NCBI GenBank assembly: GCA_038503075.1
Contig: JBCAML010000017.1
Location: 930,001-994,000, forward strand
DNA from: Gyromitra esculenta
Lineage: Eukaryota > Ascomycota > Pezizomycetes > Pezizales > Discinaceae
DNA length: 64,000 nucleotides
Direction: 5' to 3'
In this document: piece after piece, positions 53,937-63,950 of the stretch
Position numbering within the stretch: the first letter of the stretch is position 1
Layout of the letters: each line of letters starts with the position of its first letter
Notes under the pieces: model-generated
What the model was told of the DNA's origin: nothing
The model's input: only the letters and a program-made list of their open reading frames with translations
The model's database searches: none
Position numbers and translations under genes: made by a program

Positions 53937-55265
53937 GACTCGTTGGATGAGTCTGCTGATTCGAGGGCAAAAAACTGTGGTGGAAGAGGTGGTGGAGGCA
54001 GAGAGGAGGCAGGTGGGGTGCGATTGGCGGGAGGGGCGGTGAGAGCTCCTCTCATGGTGGGTTTCTTGGGGGCGGAAGGACAATTGGCGTAGGAATGATC
54101 GGGGGTGGCGCAAAACATGCATTTGCCGGTAGAACAGCGCCATTGTTTTTCTTCTTCTGATAGCTTCCTTCTGCCATTGACCATGGTGTATCTTTGGTCC
54201 TGGGGAGGTCGAGAAAGGTTGCTTGTACGTCCGAAGGAGAGATCCATAGGAGCGAGGCCTCCCGGTACAAACGATGAGGCTGGAACAAAAGGAGTCATTG
54301 CATTGCTTGGGGCACTAAACTGTCCTATGTTCTCGCGAACATTCCCTCGTTTCTCTGCTTTACGAGCTCAGATACGATTGTCCATTCTGGTGAGGACAAG
54401 GATCATGTCGTTGAGAGTAGCAGGCATAGCGGTGGTGAAGACCATAGCTTCCTTCAGTTCTTCCGACATACCATGTTCAAGGGCATCCATCTTCGAATTT
54501 TCATCAAAGTTTAGTTGCCCCATGATGCGTTGAAAATCAGCTAGGTAGGCGGAAAAATCTCGCTTGCCTTGGCGAAGCTGGTGTAGTTCCCGTCGTGCAG
54601 TACCGGTGGGGTCGGGGTCTCCAAAGGCGGTCTCCAAGGCGGCGATGAGGGCGGCGGCGTTGGTCCAGGTTGTAAGGCCAGAGGGTAGGACCGTGTGTCG
54701 AACTTGTTCCAGGGCTGCTCCTTCCAAGCGGTTGATCGTGTAGAGAATCATGGTATTCTCATCAGCGAATCGGTCTCTGTTGACAGCAAGTTTTGAGCGG
54801 AGTTGGAGGATGAAGCTGGGGAGTTTTGCTTTGGATCCGTCGAATTTCTCTGGGTCCGGCATGCATTCGGAGCAATGGCTGGTGACTGATGGAGGGGGGG
54901 GGAGTAGCAGTGAGGTTTGGTGGAGCCGGGGGAAGGGAGAGGTTCGCACGGGCTTTGTTCCGCTCTCGACGTAGTTGATCAATGAGGTTTGAGGCGTCAT
55001 TGACCCGTTGGTCTTGTTGTTGGGCGTGGAGGTTGGCATTGTTTGTTTGGATCTGGGCGGTGTTGAGCTATATCTCTAGCTCCTGCGTTCCTTCTTGTAG
55101 GACATCGATCTGATCCTCGAGGGCCTGATTGAGTTCCCGGAGTCGGTTATACAACTCGACGGAGTCATCACTGTAGGCCTGGACGAATGCTTCTTTTGTG
55201 GGGAAGCGGGGTGTGGCAACAGCGGCTCCTTCAGTGGAAGGGCCAGCGGGAGCGGGTGAGCTCAT
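53927..55265 (-). pseudogene. Gypsy gag, broken by two stops and a shift
   Basis: Start MSSPAPAGPS at 55265 by comparison with the intact element. TAG at 55,068-55,070. A frame change at the C-homopolymer near 54,893-54,903. Then PDPEKFDGSKAKLPSFILQL and REL HQLRQGKRDFSAYLADFQ region; TGA at 54,368-54,370 (CGA in the intact copy); then MDLSFGRTSN and the CCHC knuckle (CMFCATPDHSYANC). Gag is the capsid/nucleocapsid protein of the element. Confidence 0.88.
53930..53936 (-). promoter_or_regulatory. -1 frameshift heptamer T TTA AAC at the gag stop
   Basis: On the minus strand TTTAAAC sits in the correct zero-frame phase, followed at once by the gag TAG (53,927-53,929). A -1 slip gives TTT AAA CTA, which leads into the pol frame. 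Confidence 0.8.
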
Positions 55266-55468
55266 GATGTTGGTGTCGGGCGAGGGAAGGAGTTCTTGCG
55301 CAAGTACTCTTGATTGAGCCACTCGGGAATAACTTCAACCAAAGGTTGTGGTTTTCGCAGCGTTAAACAAGGAAAGATGTTTAGAATGGATTGGCGAATC
55401 CGAGTAATGATTTCCATGCAAGGGGATCTTTTCGGCGGTAGAAGGTGTAGATGGTGGAAGCAACGTAA

Positions 55469-55884
55469 TCTCACGGTGGAGTTCCTCGTCAAGCCTTTCA
55501 GTATCCCTGAAAGTGAGCAGTGCTACTTAAGCGAGGTACGCAACGCGTTCAAAGTACGCGATGTTTCTACAAGTTCTACAAAGGGGTCTATCTTGAGGTG
55601 AGATAAGTGTGACGGAGAAAGACAGCGACAGCGAGGGTTCTGAGGTAGAACCGAGATAGTATTTCAGCGATTTACAGTAGAAGGTAAACGAGAATGTTGC
55701 TTAAAGAGAGAAGAAAAGAAGAACAACAAGCGAACGAAATCCACCGTTTAAATACCCCGCTTTTCCCAACAAATCCAATAACCGATAACAACCGAAATAC
55801 AATAACATTGTAACGAAAGACCCAAAACCCGTAACAACCGTCGCACCAAAACCTAACCCGGTTCCTAATTCTTAATCCGTGAAA
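55469..55884 (-). repeat. 5' LTR of the truncated Gypsy, family A
   Basis: 416 bp, TCTCACGG...CCGTGAAA on the plus strand. It is followed internally by the primer-binding site (complement of GAAGCAACGTAA, 55,457-55,468). This links the family A solo LTRs to this Gypsy lineage. Confidence 0.92.
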
Positions 55885-57878
55885 GCGTGATGGGCAGCTG
55901 TTCAGGTGTGACTCATGGGGTCCGTCGCAGTTGACACACTTGACAAGAGTGTGAGAGCAGGGGCGGCCTTTAATTGAGCAAGTGAGGGTGGGGCAGGTAT
56001 GAGCTGCAGTGGGATGGAGTCCGATACACCAGCGACAGCATGGTTGATTGGGGCATTTGTTTGTGTGGTGCCCAAATTTGTGACATTGGGAACACTGGGT
56101 GGAGGGTCCAAAACGGAGTTTGCGTTCAGCTCGGACCATGGTGGAGAAGGCAGAGAGGCGTGTGCGATTAGCGATCTCATTAGCTTTGGGGCCAGAGAGT
56201 GTGATGACAATGGAGGAAACTGTTTTCCCTCTTCGTTTTTCTGGTAGTGTAAGCCATCTTGGGGGTGTGTCCATGGTGAGGCCGGGGTTGAAGTTGCAGA
56301 GCTCTTGCTGAATGGCAGAGGGCTCCATAGAGGTGGGAATACCATGTACAACAAGTTGGTGCAATGGTTAGTCGAAGTGAAGGGAGCGAGCTCCAGGGAT
56401 GATGTGGAGAAATTGGCCAACTTTCCTGTAATGTATGTTGGCAAACATATTGTTCATGACCGTCAACGACACATTCTGGGAATGTGTGTCTATTGCCACA
56501 GATTGGATGGTGATGGAACCGATGGCATAGTTTAGCTTGTCTCTGAGTTCCGTGGGTGTCCCTTGAGTAAGAGGAGTGCCATCGCGTTTGACAATCAAAC
56601 GGCGTGCTCTCACAGTTGAGTCCCTCGTTAAGCTCTTCAGTATCCCTGAAGATGAGCAGTGCTACTTAGACGAGGTAACAACACGTTCAAAGAGTGCAGC
56701 GTTTCTACAGGTTCTACAATGGGTCTATCTCAAGGCGAGATAAGTGCAGTGAAGCGAACAGCGACAGCGAGGATTCTGAGATAGAATCGAGATTGTATTT
56801 ATAACAAAGACAGAAGAAGGTAAACGAGAACATTGCTTAAAGAGAGAAGAGAAGAAGATTAAAACACAAGCGAAATCCACCGTTTAAATACCCCGCGTTT
56901 CCTAGCAGATCCGATAGCCGATGACAACCGAAATACAATAACATTATATGACAACCCAAAATCCATAACAGCTATTGAGCCGAAACCTAACCCTATACCC
57001 AATCTTTAATCCGTGAAACGTGCGCGCATGGTGGGAGTGATGGTGAGAGGGGAGACATGAGTCTTAGGGGCAGGTGCGAAGGCAGCCTGTTTGGTCTTTG
57101 TTGGTTGGGCTTTTCTCTTGGGTTTGCTGGCCGCCACCTGAGCCCATTGCAGGGGATTTGGGGCAGGAGGAGGTGCTGGGATAGCAACAGCAGGAACAGG
57201 AGAAAGAGGAGCACTACGTGCAGGTGGTTCTGAAGGCGTGGCCTTCCCTGCTGTGAGCAGCAGGTGGTCACGCTCTAGTTTGCTCAAAGTCGGAGACTCT
57301 GGAAACATGTCTGGGAGAGGTGCAGGAGCTGGTTTGCTTGCTGCTTCCTTGAGGGTGGTGATTTCCCCTTGTAGATGCTGTATCATGTCAAGGAGTTTTT
57401 GGAAGTGGAGGAGATTGAACTTGTCGGCTCTGGCTAGAGCATTGCAAACATCAAACCCAAAAGCTGGCTCACTGCCTAGGTGAGTGGTAATGGCCCCCCT
57501 GGTTTATTCCAGAGGCCTGCCCAGTGGGTTGGCTTTCCAAAAACAGGAGGGGATGGGGGAGAGGTGTCAGCTCTCTGTCTTTTCGATGGTGAGGGGGTTC
57601 TTGGTTCCGCCGCAGATGAAGAGGAGGAGGCAAAGAATGGGTTTGGAGTTCCCTCAACTTGATGATGGGGGAATATGGGTGTAAACATGTTGCCTTTATT
57701 TTTGGGAGGCATTGCGACCGTGGGTTGTTGTATAAACGATGATCCAAATCGTTTGTAAAAGAGGGGTAATAGAATGAAGCCAAAGTGCTAAAGACTTTTG
57801 GCTGTGTGTAACTCCATTGCAACGCAAAAGGTGGTGGTGAACTTTCAATCGGAGAGGTTGTAGCGGGGACGGAGGATG
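55885..57878 (-). mobile_element. LINE copy 3, ORF1 relic with nested LTR
   Basis: The LINE 5' end lies at 57,878 (CATCCTCCGTCCCCGC), followed by ORF1 pieces: MPPKNKGNMFTPIFPHHQ at 57,712, MIQHLQGEITTLKEAA at 57,386, then past the LTR RLIVKRDGTPLTQG to CVNCDGPHESHLNSC at about 55,890. One TAG at 56,368 and earlier shifts break it. It is closely related to the ORF1-only copy at 30,956. The 3' part is cut off by the Gypsy LTR at 55,884. Confidence 0.88.
56608..57018 (-). repeat. solo LTR, family A, inside LINE ORF1
   Basis: 411 bp, TCTCACAG...CCGTGAAA on the plus strand, exact CGTGC duplication (56603-56607, 57019-57023). The LINE sequence is continuous when it is removed. Confidence 0.94.
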
Positions 57879-58123
57879 CCATTTTAAAAACGGTATGAGA
57901 GTACGAGTATTTTTGGGAAATGCTGGCTTGATTCTAGAGAATTACCGTATTTATGCTAGAAATCTAGTATTGCTTCAGCTTTATTTTTCTGAATGGCACA
58001 CATATGCTGTACTAGTCGCATCCCCTTTTTGGTACTGTATGTATGGTATTAGGGGCATCTTTCCTCCCTCAATGAGTTTCAGAGTTCTGATATTACGCGA
58101 ATTACCTAGTTACTTGTAAATGA
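57879..58123. other. spacer, nothing recognised
   Basis: Short non-coding stretch between the LINE 5' end and the target duplication of the complete Gypsy element. Confidence 0.4.
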
Positions 58124-58128
58124 ATTGC

Positions 58129-58537
58129 TCTCAAGGCGCGAGGTTTATCTTCAAGCTCTCAGGTATCCCCCGAGATAAGCAGTGCTACTTGAAGGGAAAA
58201 CTAAGCGACGAGAGTGTTTACGAGGTTCCACAGGCTCTACGGAGTGTTCAAGTATAGAGGACTTGAGGACGGCGACAGCGTAAGGTTATGAGGTATAACC
58301 GAGGTTTGTATTGTAAAATACAAGAGTGTACGATAGAAGACGTTGCTTAAGGAAAGAGAAAGAAAAGTACAACAAGAGGGGAAATCCCTTCGCTTATATA
58401 CTCATAATCCGCCTCTTCGATGACAAACGTATGACTCATTGTAAAGGAAACCACGGGAAACATATAGAACAACCAACAGAACAACACAATAAAATACCTA
58501 TACCACTGACTGAACGACACAACAACCATCCATGAAA
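58129..58537 (-). repeat. 3' LTR of the complete Gypsy element, family B
   Basis: 409 bp, TCTCAAGG...CATCCATGAAA on the plus strand. It differs from the other LTR by roughly 5-8 percent by eye (counted only approximately). Confidence 0.95.
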
Positions 58538-58540
58538 GTA

Positions 58541-58551
58541 CCCCCTCCCTT
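58541..58551 (-). promoter_or_regulatory. polypurine tract
   Basis: The minus strand reads AAGGGAGGGGG three bases before the 3' LTR and overlapping the pol stop codon. This is the expected primer for plus-strand DNA synthesis. The truncated element at 39.1 kb has GAGGGAGGG at the same place. Confidence 0.8.
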
Positions 58552-61500
58552 ATAGCTGTGAGCTCCTGCGAACACTAACCAGGCCCTCCTTCGGCTTATT
58601 CGGATACCTTTGGTGAAACACGTCCACTGCTTCCGTTTCTTCATGGTACTCCGCAGGTTCCCACGTAGGCAAAGCATATCCCGTCCACTCAACCAAATAT
58701 TGAAGTCTTCCCCGGTGGAGGCGAGAGTCTAGTATTTTTTCAACAAGATACTCCTCATGGTCATTAACCTGGATAGGGGGGGGCGGTGGAATGATTTGGC
58801 CAGGGAGTGGGTCGGTAGGAGCTGCTTTGATTAACGAAACGTGGAATACCGGATGGTATTTCATTGACGTTGGCAGGTCTATTTCGTAAGCATGCGCCGA
58901 GATTATCCTCTTTATAGGAAAGGGGCCACTCCATTTCCAATCTAACTTCCTCGAATTCCTGGTTGTCCTCATATTCTTCATGGACACGAAGACTCGGTCA
59001 TCGACTTTGAACGAAGGAGCGGGGGTACGGTGACGATTAGTATTGGTCTCGTGAATATCTTGAGCCGTTCTCATCTGTATTCGGAGGAAGTCTCTAAGTT
59101 CTTCCATCTTTGAAGCAAAGAGGTTGGCATCAAGGGTTTGCGGGGAACAATCGTTAGAGGCGATAGAAGTGTCAAAGCGAGGGTGATAGCCGTAATTGGC
59201 GAAAAAAGGGGTAGCCTTAGTACTGGCCGATTCCTGATTGTTGGCAGCGAACTCGGCAATCGGTAACCATTTAGCCCAGTCATCTTGTTGGTACGAAATA
59301 TAGCAACGAAGATATTGCTCCATGACAGCATTGAGACGCTCGGTTTGACCATCCGTCTCCGGGTGAAAAGACGTTGACATACGGGCGGAAATATTGAGGC
59401 GTTGACAAAGGTGCTCCCAAAACCTAGCGGTAAACTGCGTTCCTCTATCGGAGGTAATATAGGAAGGCAGTCCGTGGAGTTTCCAAACGTTTTGGAGATA
59501 GAGTTCCGCAGTTTGTTCGGCATTAACGGTAGTGTTACAGGGGATCAAGTGTCGCATTTTTGATAGCCTATCTACTACAACCATTATTGCATTAAACCCA
59601 TCGGATTCGGGGAGACCAGTGACAAAATCCATCGATAGTTCTTCCCAGGGGCGGTTAGGAATTGGGAGTGGTTTGAGGACGCCGTGGGTACCAAGGGTAT
59701 TAGGCTTTGCTCGTCGACAAGTATGGCAATTTCGGGCATATCGTCCAATGTACTCTCTCATTTTTGGCCAATAAAAATGCCTAGAGATGAGTTCAAAGGA
59801 TTTTTCACGTCCTGGGTGGCCGGCAGAGGGGGCATCGTGATATCTTTGCAGGATGAGAATGCGGAGAGGGTCATGATCGGGGACATAGAACTTTTGTCGA
59901 TATAAAAGATAGCCATTTTTCTCGGTACAATCGCCTAGGGTGATTTCTTTGGATTGTTGTTCGCCATTCTTAAGTGCTAATAGGATTTTTTGTGGGAATG
60001 GGTCAGCAATATATCCATGGTTCATTAAGGTCTCGAGGGGGGCATCCAATTCAGCGGGTTCGTTTGATAAAGAACCCGAAAACAAACTCAGCTTGGGATC
60101 GAGGTTCTTTTCCTTCAAGACTACTTGGTGTTGATGTTGTAGTCTTTCATCCCCTTCTTCAGGGAGATCTCCTGATCTCCGAGTCAATGCATCCGGCTTC
60201 CCCCCTTGTACTCCTGGTCGATAAGTAATCACAAAGTCAAAGCGTGAGAGGTACTCTGCCCATCTGACTTGTCTCCTATTGAGTTGTTTCGTCGTCATGA
60301 AGTATTCCAGGTTCTTATGGTCGGTGATGACGGAAATAGGTAGTTCAGAACCTTCAAGTTCCGGTCTCCACTCTTCAAAGCAGCGAATGATGGCTAGGAG
60401 TTCTTTATCATAGATTTCATAATTACATTCGGCTGGCGAATGTTTTTTGGAAAAGAAGGCCACGGGATGGAGTACGCCATTGTCGTCGAGCTGGGAAAGA
60501 ACACCGCCGGAGACGAAGTCTGAAGCATCGGATTCAACAAAGATTTTCTTCCGGGGGTCGAAGTGGATGAGTACTGGTGCTTTGGTAAAGGCATTCTTGA
60601 GTGCTTCAAATGCTAATTCGGCTTCAACTGTCCATTCAAAGACGCTACCTTTTTTTGTGAACGCGGTAAGGGGGGCAGCGAGGCGTGAGAATCCTAAAAT
60701 AAACCTTCGGTAGAAATTCGCAAAACCTAAGAATGCTTGGACATCCTTAATACATTTGGGTCGGTTCCAATCTCGTACAGCCTTGAGCTTGTCTTCGTCC
60801 ATTTTAATGCCTTCAGGAGTGAGGATTAAACCGAGGTATTTGATTGATTGTACATGGAATTCGCATTTTTCTGGTTTAAGGAGAATGTTATTGGCTTTGA
60901 GGGCGTCTAGGACTTGTCTGACATGCACTTTGTGTTCGGCGAGAGTGTCGCTATAGATGAGGATGTCATCGAGGTATGCTGTGCAAAAGAGATCCAGGTA
61001 TTCTCGGAGGGAATCATTTACAAACCGTTGAAAGGTACCAGGTGCGTTGGTAAGGCCGAATGGCATTACCATATACTCATATAGGCCATATCGGGTTCGG
61101 AAAGCAGTTTTCCATTCTTCTCCCTCGGCAATGCGGATTTGATGAAAACCATCACGGAGATCAAGCTTTGAATACCATTGGGCTTTCGCAAGTCGGTCCA
61201 ATGTTTCTTTGATCAGGGGGGAGGTATAGCGGTCTTTCACGGTGAGGGCATTAAGGCCACGATAGTCTACACATAGGCGAAGGGATCCGTCAGGTTTGGC
61301 AGCAAAGAGAACGGGGGAGCCAGCAGAGGAAGAGCTTGCGCGAATAAAGCCTTTCTCTAGGTTGTCTTCGATATATTTTTTCAAGACTAGGAGTTCGTCT
61401 CGAGACATGCCGTAGAGAGGTCCAAACGGTGGTTCTTTGCCTTTTTGCAGGGTGATCTTATGGTCATAGGGTCGTCGGGGGGGGAGTCCTTGGGCTTTAG

Positions 61501-62371
61501 TTTTGTCGAACATGTCTAGATATTCGTGGTATTCGGCGGGTATTCGTAGCCTCCATTCTTCTTTAGTAGTCTTGCTATCAAGGACTCTATTGATTTCGTA
61601 GAGGGACATAGAATAAACTTGGATACCCTTTTTTCTAGCAAGCATGCGGAAACTAGCGGCGCCAATAAAGGCGGCGTTAAGCTTGTTTGGTGGAGGGATA
61701 GCAGTGGCGGAAACGACGGGTTGCTTTGGGGCACAGTGGGTGGTGCAGAATTTAGAGTTAAATTCAATGCTTTTGTTGGCGAACTGTAGATGAATGTCAT
61801 GAAGATTCATCCAGGGGATGCCGAGCACTAGGGGGTAGTGTCCTAGCTTGGTTACAAAGAAGGGAGCTTTCTCAGTGTGTTGTTGAATGGAAAGCTCCAA
61901 GTGGCATAAGTTGGTAATGTCTCCCGAAGCGATTGTTCGCCCATCGATGACTTCTAACTGTCGAGGGGTTTTAAGGGGAGACAAGGGCAAAGAATGGTGA
62001 CGCACGAAGTTTTCATCAATGAAAGCGAACCCTGAGGCTCCAGTGTCGAGAAGTGCGTGTGTTTTTATGATTTTATTCTGGTGGGAAAGGCTACATGAAA
62101 CTACAAAATGTTCCCCATCCAAATTATCCTCCACACACACATCCGACACTGAAAACCCAGAGATAGAAAACGCTGACAAAGAAGAAAAACGAACCAGAGC
62201 AGGGTCACAAGGCGACTCTGGTTGAATTAGTTTAAAGACTCGACTGAGTCTGCTGCATCGAAGGCAGAAAAACGAGGTGGCAGGGGTGGTGGAAAAACGG
62301 AGGGAGCGGGGGGGGCGGCAGCGTTGGTAACGGCTCCTCTCATAGCGGGGCGTTTTGAGGCGGAGGGGCAA
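58550..62371 (-). CDS. pol: Gypsy pol polyprotein with chromodomain
   Basis: Open frame of 1273 residues from the first ATG, though translation probably enters by -1 frameshift at 62,230-62,236 (residue about 46). Aspartic protease LLDTGASGF (Asp109). RT with RLCVDYRGLNALTVKDRYTS and YLDD (466-469). RNase H with VESDASDFVSGG (about 610) and TDHKNLEYFM. Integrase HHCC (HDAPSAGHPGREK to CHTCRRAKP, about 843-890) and catalytic DDE (MDFVTGLPE about 913, TSDRGTQF about 977, [10 protein letters not shown] about 1005). GPY/F-type KWSGPFPIKRII; chromodomain YLVEKILDS to WEPAEYHEETE (about 1202-1262). All catalytic residues are present. The chromodomain should direct integration to heterochromatin. 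Confidence 0.96.
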   Translation of the reverse strand: MPLRLKTPRYERSRYQRCRPPRSLRFSTTPATSFFCLRCSRLSRVFKLIQPESPCDPALVRFSSLSAFSISGFSVSDVCVEDNLDGEHFVVSCSLSHQNKIIKTHALLDTGASGFAFIDENFVRHHSLPLSPLKTPRQLEVIDGRTIASGDITNLCHLELSIQQHTEKAPFFVTKLGHYPLVLGIPWMNLHDIHLQFANKSIEFNSKFCTTHCAPKQPVVSATAIPPPNKLNAAFIGAASFRMLARKKGIQVYSMSLYEINRVLDSKTTKEEWRLRIPAEYHEYLDMFDKTKAQGLPPRRPYDHKITLQKGKEPPFGPLYGMSRDELLVLKKYIEDNLEKGFIRASSSSAGSPVLFAAKPDGSLRLCVDYRGLNALTVKDRYTSPLIKETLDRLAKAQWYSKLDLRDGFHQIRIAEGEEWKTAFRTRYGLYEYMVMPFGLTNAPGTFQRFVNDSLREYLDLFCTAYLDDILIYSDTLAEHKVHVRQVLDALKANNILLKPEKCEFHVQSIKYLGLILTPEGIKMDEDKLKAVRDWNRPKCIKDVQAFLGFANFYRRFILGFSRLAAPLTAFTKKGSVFEWTVEAELAFEALKNAFTKAPVLIHFDPRKKIFVESDASDFVSGGVLSQLDDNGVLHPVAFFSKKHSPAECNYEIYDKELLAIIRCFEEWRPELEGSELPISVITDHKNLEYFMTTKQLNRRQVRWAEYLSRFDFVITYRPGVQGGKPDALTRRSGDLPEEGDERLQHQHQVVLKEKNLDPKLSLFSGSLSNEPAELDAPLETLMNHGYIADPFPQKILLALKNGEQQSKEITLGDCTEKNGYLLYRQKFYVPDHDPLRILILQRYHDAPSAGHPGREKSFELISRHFYWPKMREYIGRYARNCHTCRRAKPNTLGTHGVLKPLPIPNRPWEELSMDFVTGLPESDGFNAIMVVVDRLSKMRHLIPCNTTVNAEQTAELYLQNVWKLHGLPSYITSDRGTQFTARFWEHLCQRLNISARMSTSFHPETDGQTERLNAVMEQYLRCYISYQQDDWAKWLPIAEFAANNQESASTKATPFFANYGYHPRFDTSIASNDCSPQTLDANLFASKMEELRDFLRIQMRTAQDIHETNTNRHRTPAPSFKVDDRVFVSMKNMRTTRNSRKLDWKWSGPFPIKRIISAHAYEIDLPTSMKYHPVFHVSLIKAAPTDPLPGQIIPPPPPIQVNDHEEYLVEKILDSRLHRGRLQYLVEWTGYALPTWEPAEYHEETEAVDVFHQRYPNKPKEGLVSVRRSSQL

Positions 62372-63471
62372 TTTGCGAAAATATGTCCCTCTCCGGCACA
62401 GAACAGACAGCGGTTGTTTGTTTGCCTCCAGGATTTTTCTTCAGGAGACAGTTTTCTTCTCCCGTTGATCTGAACATATCGTTGTTCGGGAGCGGGGCGG
62501 GTGGTCGAAGTGCGGCCGAAAGAAAGGTCCATGGGTGCAAGTCCTCCGGGTGCAAAGGAGGAGGAGGCAGGAGTGAAGGCAGCGGGAGCGGCGGCAGGGG
62601 CGGTAAACTGTCCCATGGTATTGCGGGCAGCATTTTTTTTCTCTTCTCTTCTTGCTCGGATACGGTTGTCCAAGCGAAGGAGGAAGGCGCAGAGAGAGGT
62701 GAAGGTGGTGGGAAAGTCGGCTACGGTCACTACGGCTTCTTTCAGCTCGTCGGACATTCCAAACTCCAGGGCATCGTTCTTTGCCGACTCATCGTAGTTC
62801 AACCGTCCCATGATCCGTTGAAAGTCGGCAAGGTAGGCAGAGAAATCTCGCTTTCCTTGTCGAAGCTGGTGTAGTTCACGGCGGGCCGTTCCAAGTGGGT
62901 CGGGGTCTCCGAAGGCGGTCTCCAGGGCGGTGATTAATTCGGCGGCATTGTTCCAGGTAGTGGTCCCGTCGGGGAGGACAGAGTGGCGGATTTGCTCGAG
63001 GGCGGCTCCCTCAAGGCGGCTGATAGCATACAATATCATATTGTTGCTATTGGAAAAGCGGTCGGCGTTAACCGAGAGCTTTGATCGGAGTTGCAAGACA
63101 AACCCGGGAAGTTTATCGCGAGATCCATTGAATTTATCTGGATCCGGCATCTTATCCGAACGACCTCCTTGGGTGTGAGCAGGAGGGGGTGGTGGCGATG
63201 GTGCGGGTGGTGGAGGGGCAGCGTTGCGGAGACGGGCGACTTCTGCTTCGGCCGCTTGCAATTGAGATTGGCAAGTATTAAATCTTGCCGTCATATTGTT
63301 TCGTTCTTGTACAGCCTCTTCCAGCTGTAGGTCTGCATACGTGAGGTTGTCGACCCGTTGTTGATAATGGGATCGAATTTCCTCATAGGCAGAGGCAAGG
63401 TCAGCGTTGGCGGCAGCCTGGAAGTTCTCGAAGGTCGGGAAAGTCCAGGGGGCGGGAGCGGGGTTGCTCAT
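62227..63471 (-). CDS. gag: Gypsy gag (capsid/nucleocapsid)
   Basis: 414 residues from MSNPAPAPWTFP. An upstream ATG at 63,546 overlaps the LTR and primer-binding site and is less likely; the related gag at 55,265 also starts MSSPAP. A coiled-coil stretch (SAYEEIRSHYQQRVDNL) is followed by a Pro-rich linker, the retrotransposon gag domain (DKLPGFVLQLRSKLSVNADR, RELHQLRQGKRDFSAYLADF) and a CCHC knuckle (Cys355, Cys358, His363, Cys368 in CLFCAGEGHIFANC). It forms the virus-like particle and binds element RNA. The frame ends directly after the slippery heptamer and overlaps pol by 145 bp. Confidence 0.95.
   Translation of the reverse strand: MSNPAPAPWTFPTFENFQAAANADLASAYEEIRSHYQQRVDNLTYADLQLEEAVQERNNMTARFNTCQSQLQAAEAEVARLRNAAPPPPAPSPPPPPAHTQGGRSDKMPDPDKFNGSRDKLPGFVLQLRSKLSVNADRFSNSNNMILYAISRLEGAALEQIRHSVLPDGTTTWNNAAELITALETAFGDPDPLGTARRELHQLRQGKRDFSAYLADFQRIMGRLNYDESAKNDALEFGMSDELKEAVVTVADFPTTFTSLCAFLLRLDNRIRARREEKKNAARNTMGQFTAPAAAPAAFTPASSSFAPGGLAPMDLSFGRTSTTRPAPEQRYVQINGRRKLSPEEKSWRQTNNRCLFCAGEGHIFANCPSASKRPAMRGAVTNAAAPPAPSVFPPPLPPRFSAFDAADSVESLN
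62230..62236 (-). promoter_or_regulatory. -1 frameshift heptamer T TTA AAC at the gag stop
   Basis: Zero frame reads TCT TTA AAC TAA; the -1 frame reads TTT AAA CTA ATT and enters pol (RVFKLIQPE). The heptamer has the X XXY YYZ form and correct phase, and the stop follows without a gap. It is conserved in the other Gypsy at 53,930. Confidence 0.85.
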
Positions 63472-63529
63472 GGCGGCGTTGGGGTTTGTGTGGCAGCGTG
63501 TGAAAGTGGGGTAGAGGGTGTGGATGAGG

Positions 63530-63540
63530 AAGCAACGTAA
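63530..63540 (-). promoter_or_regulatory. primer-binding site complementary to the element's own LTR
   Basis: Directly inside the 5' LTR the minus strand reads TTACGTTGCTT. Its complement AAGCAACGT(AA) occurs in the LTR itself (63,753-63,761), about 50 bases after the TATATAAG box, where transcription should start. This matches the self-priming arrangement of Tf1/sushi elements rather than a tRNA primer. Confidence 0.72.
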
Positions 63541-63950
63541 TCTCAAGGGGCGAGGTTTATCTTCAAGCTCTCAGGTATCCCCCGAGATAAGCAGTGCTAC
63601 TTGAAGGGAAAACTAAGCGACGAGAGTGTTTTACGAGGTTCCACAGGCTCTACAGAATGTTCAAGTATAGAGGACTTGAGGACGGCGGCAGCGTGAGGTT
63701 ATGAGGTGTAACCGAGGTTTGTATTGTAGAATACAAGAGTGGACAATAGAAGACGTTGCTTAAGGAAGGAGAAGAAAAAGTACAACAAGAGGGGGAATCC
63801 CTTCGCTTATATACTCGTAATCCACCTCTTTGATGACAAACGTATGACTCATTGTAAAGGAAACCAGGGGAAACATATAGAACAACCGACAGAACACCAC
63901 AACAAAACACTTATACCGCTAACCGAACAACACGACAACCATCCATGAAA
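63541..63950 (-). repeat. 5' LTR of the complete Gypsy element, family B
   Basis: 410 bp, TCTCAAGG...CATCCATGAAA on the plus strand, with a TATATAAG box at about 63,806-63,813 and CTTAAGCAACGTC at 63,751-63,763 (minus strand). It drives transcription of gag-pol. Confidence 0.95.

Larger units (their letters stand above)
50440..55884 (-). mobile_element. Ty3/Gypsy chromovirus, decayed and 3'-truncated
   Basis: It has the 5' LTR (55,469-55,884), primer-binding site, gag and pol in order. The 3' end breaks off at about 50,440, inside the expected chromodomain, and no 3' LTR follows. It is related to but distinct from the complete element at 58,129-63,950. It interrupts a LINE ORF1 copy on its right side (from 55,885). 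Confidence 0.9.
58129..63950 (-). mobile_element. complete Ty3/Gypsy chromovirus (5,822 bp)
   Basis: Two near-identical LTRs (58,129-58,537 and 63,541-63,950) lie in the same orientation, with an exact ATTGC duplication outside them (58,124-58,128 and 63,951-63,955). The interior has, in order, a primer-binding site, gag, a -1 frameshift site, pol with a C-terminal chromodomain and a purine tract. Both frames are open, so the element is young and possibly active. Gene order protease-RT-RNase H-integrase-chromodomain defines a chromovirus. Confidence 0.97.

Noticed and set aside
63472..63546. Upstream ATG for gag at 63,546
   Set aside because: It overlaps the LTR end and primer-binding site; the related gag begins at the position equivalent to 63,471.
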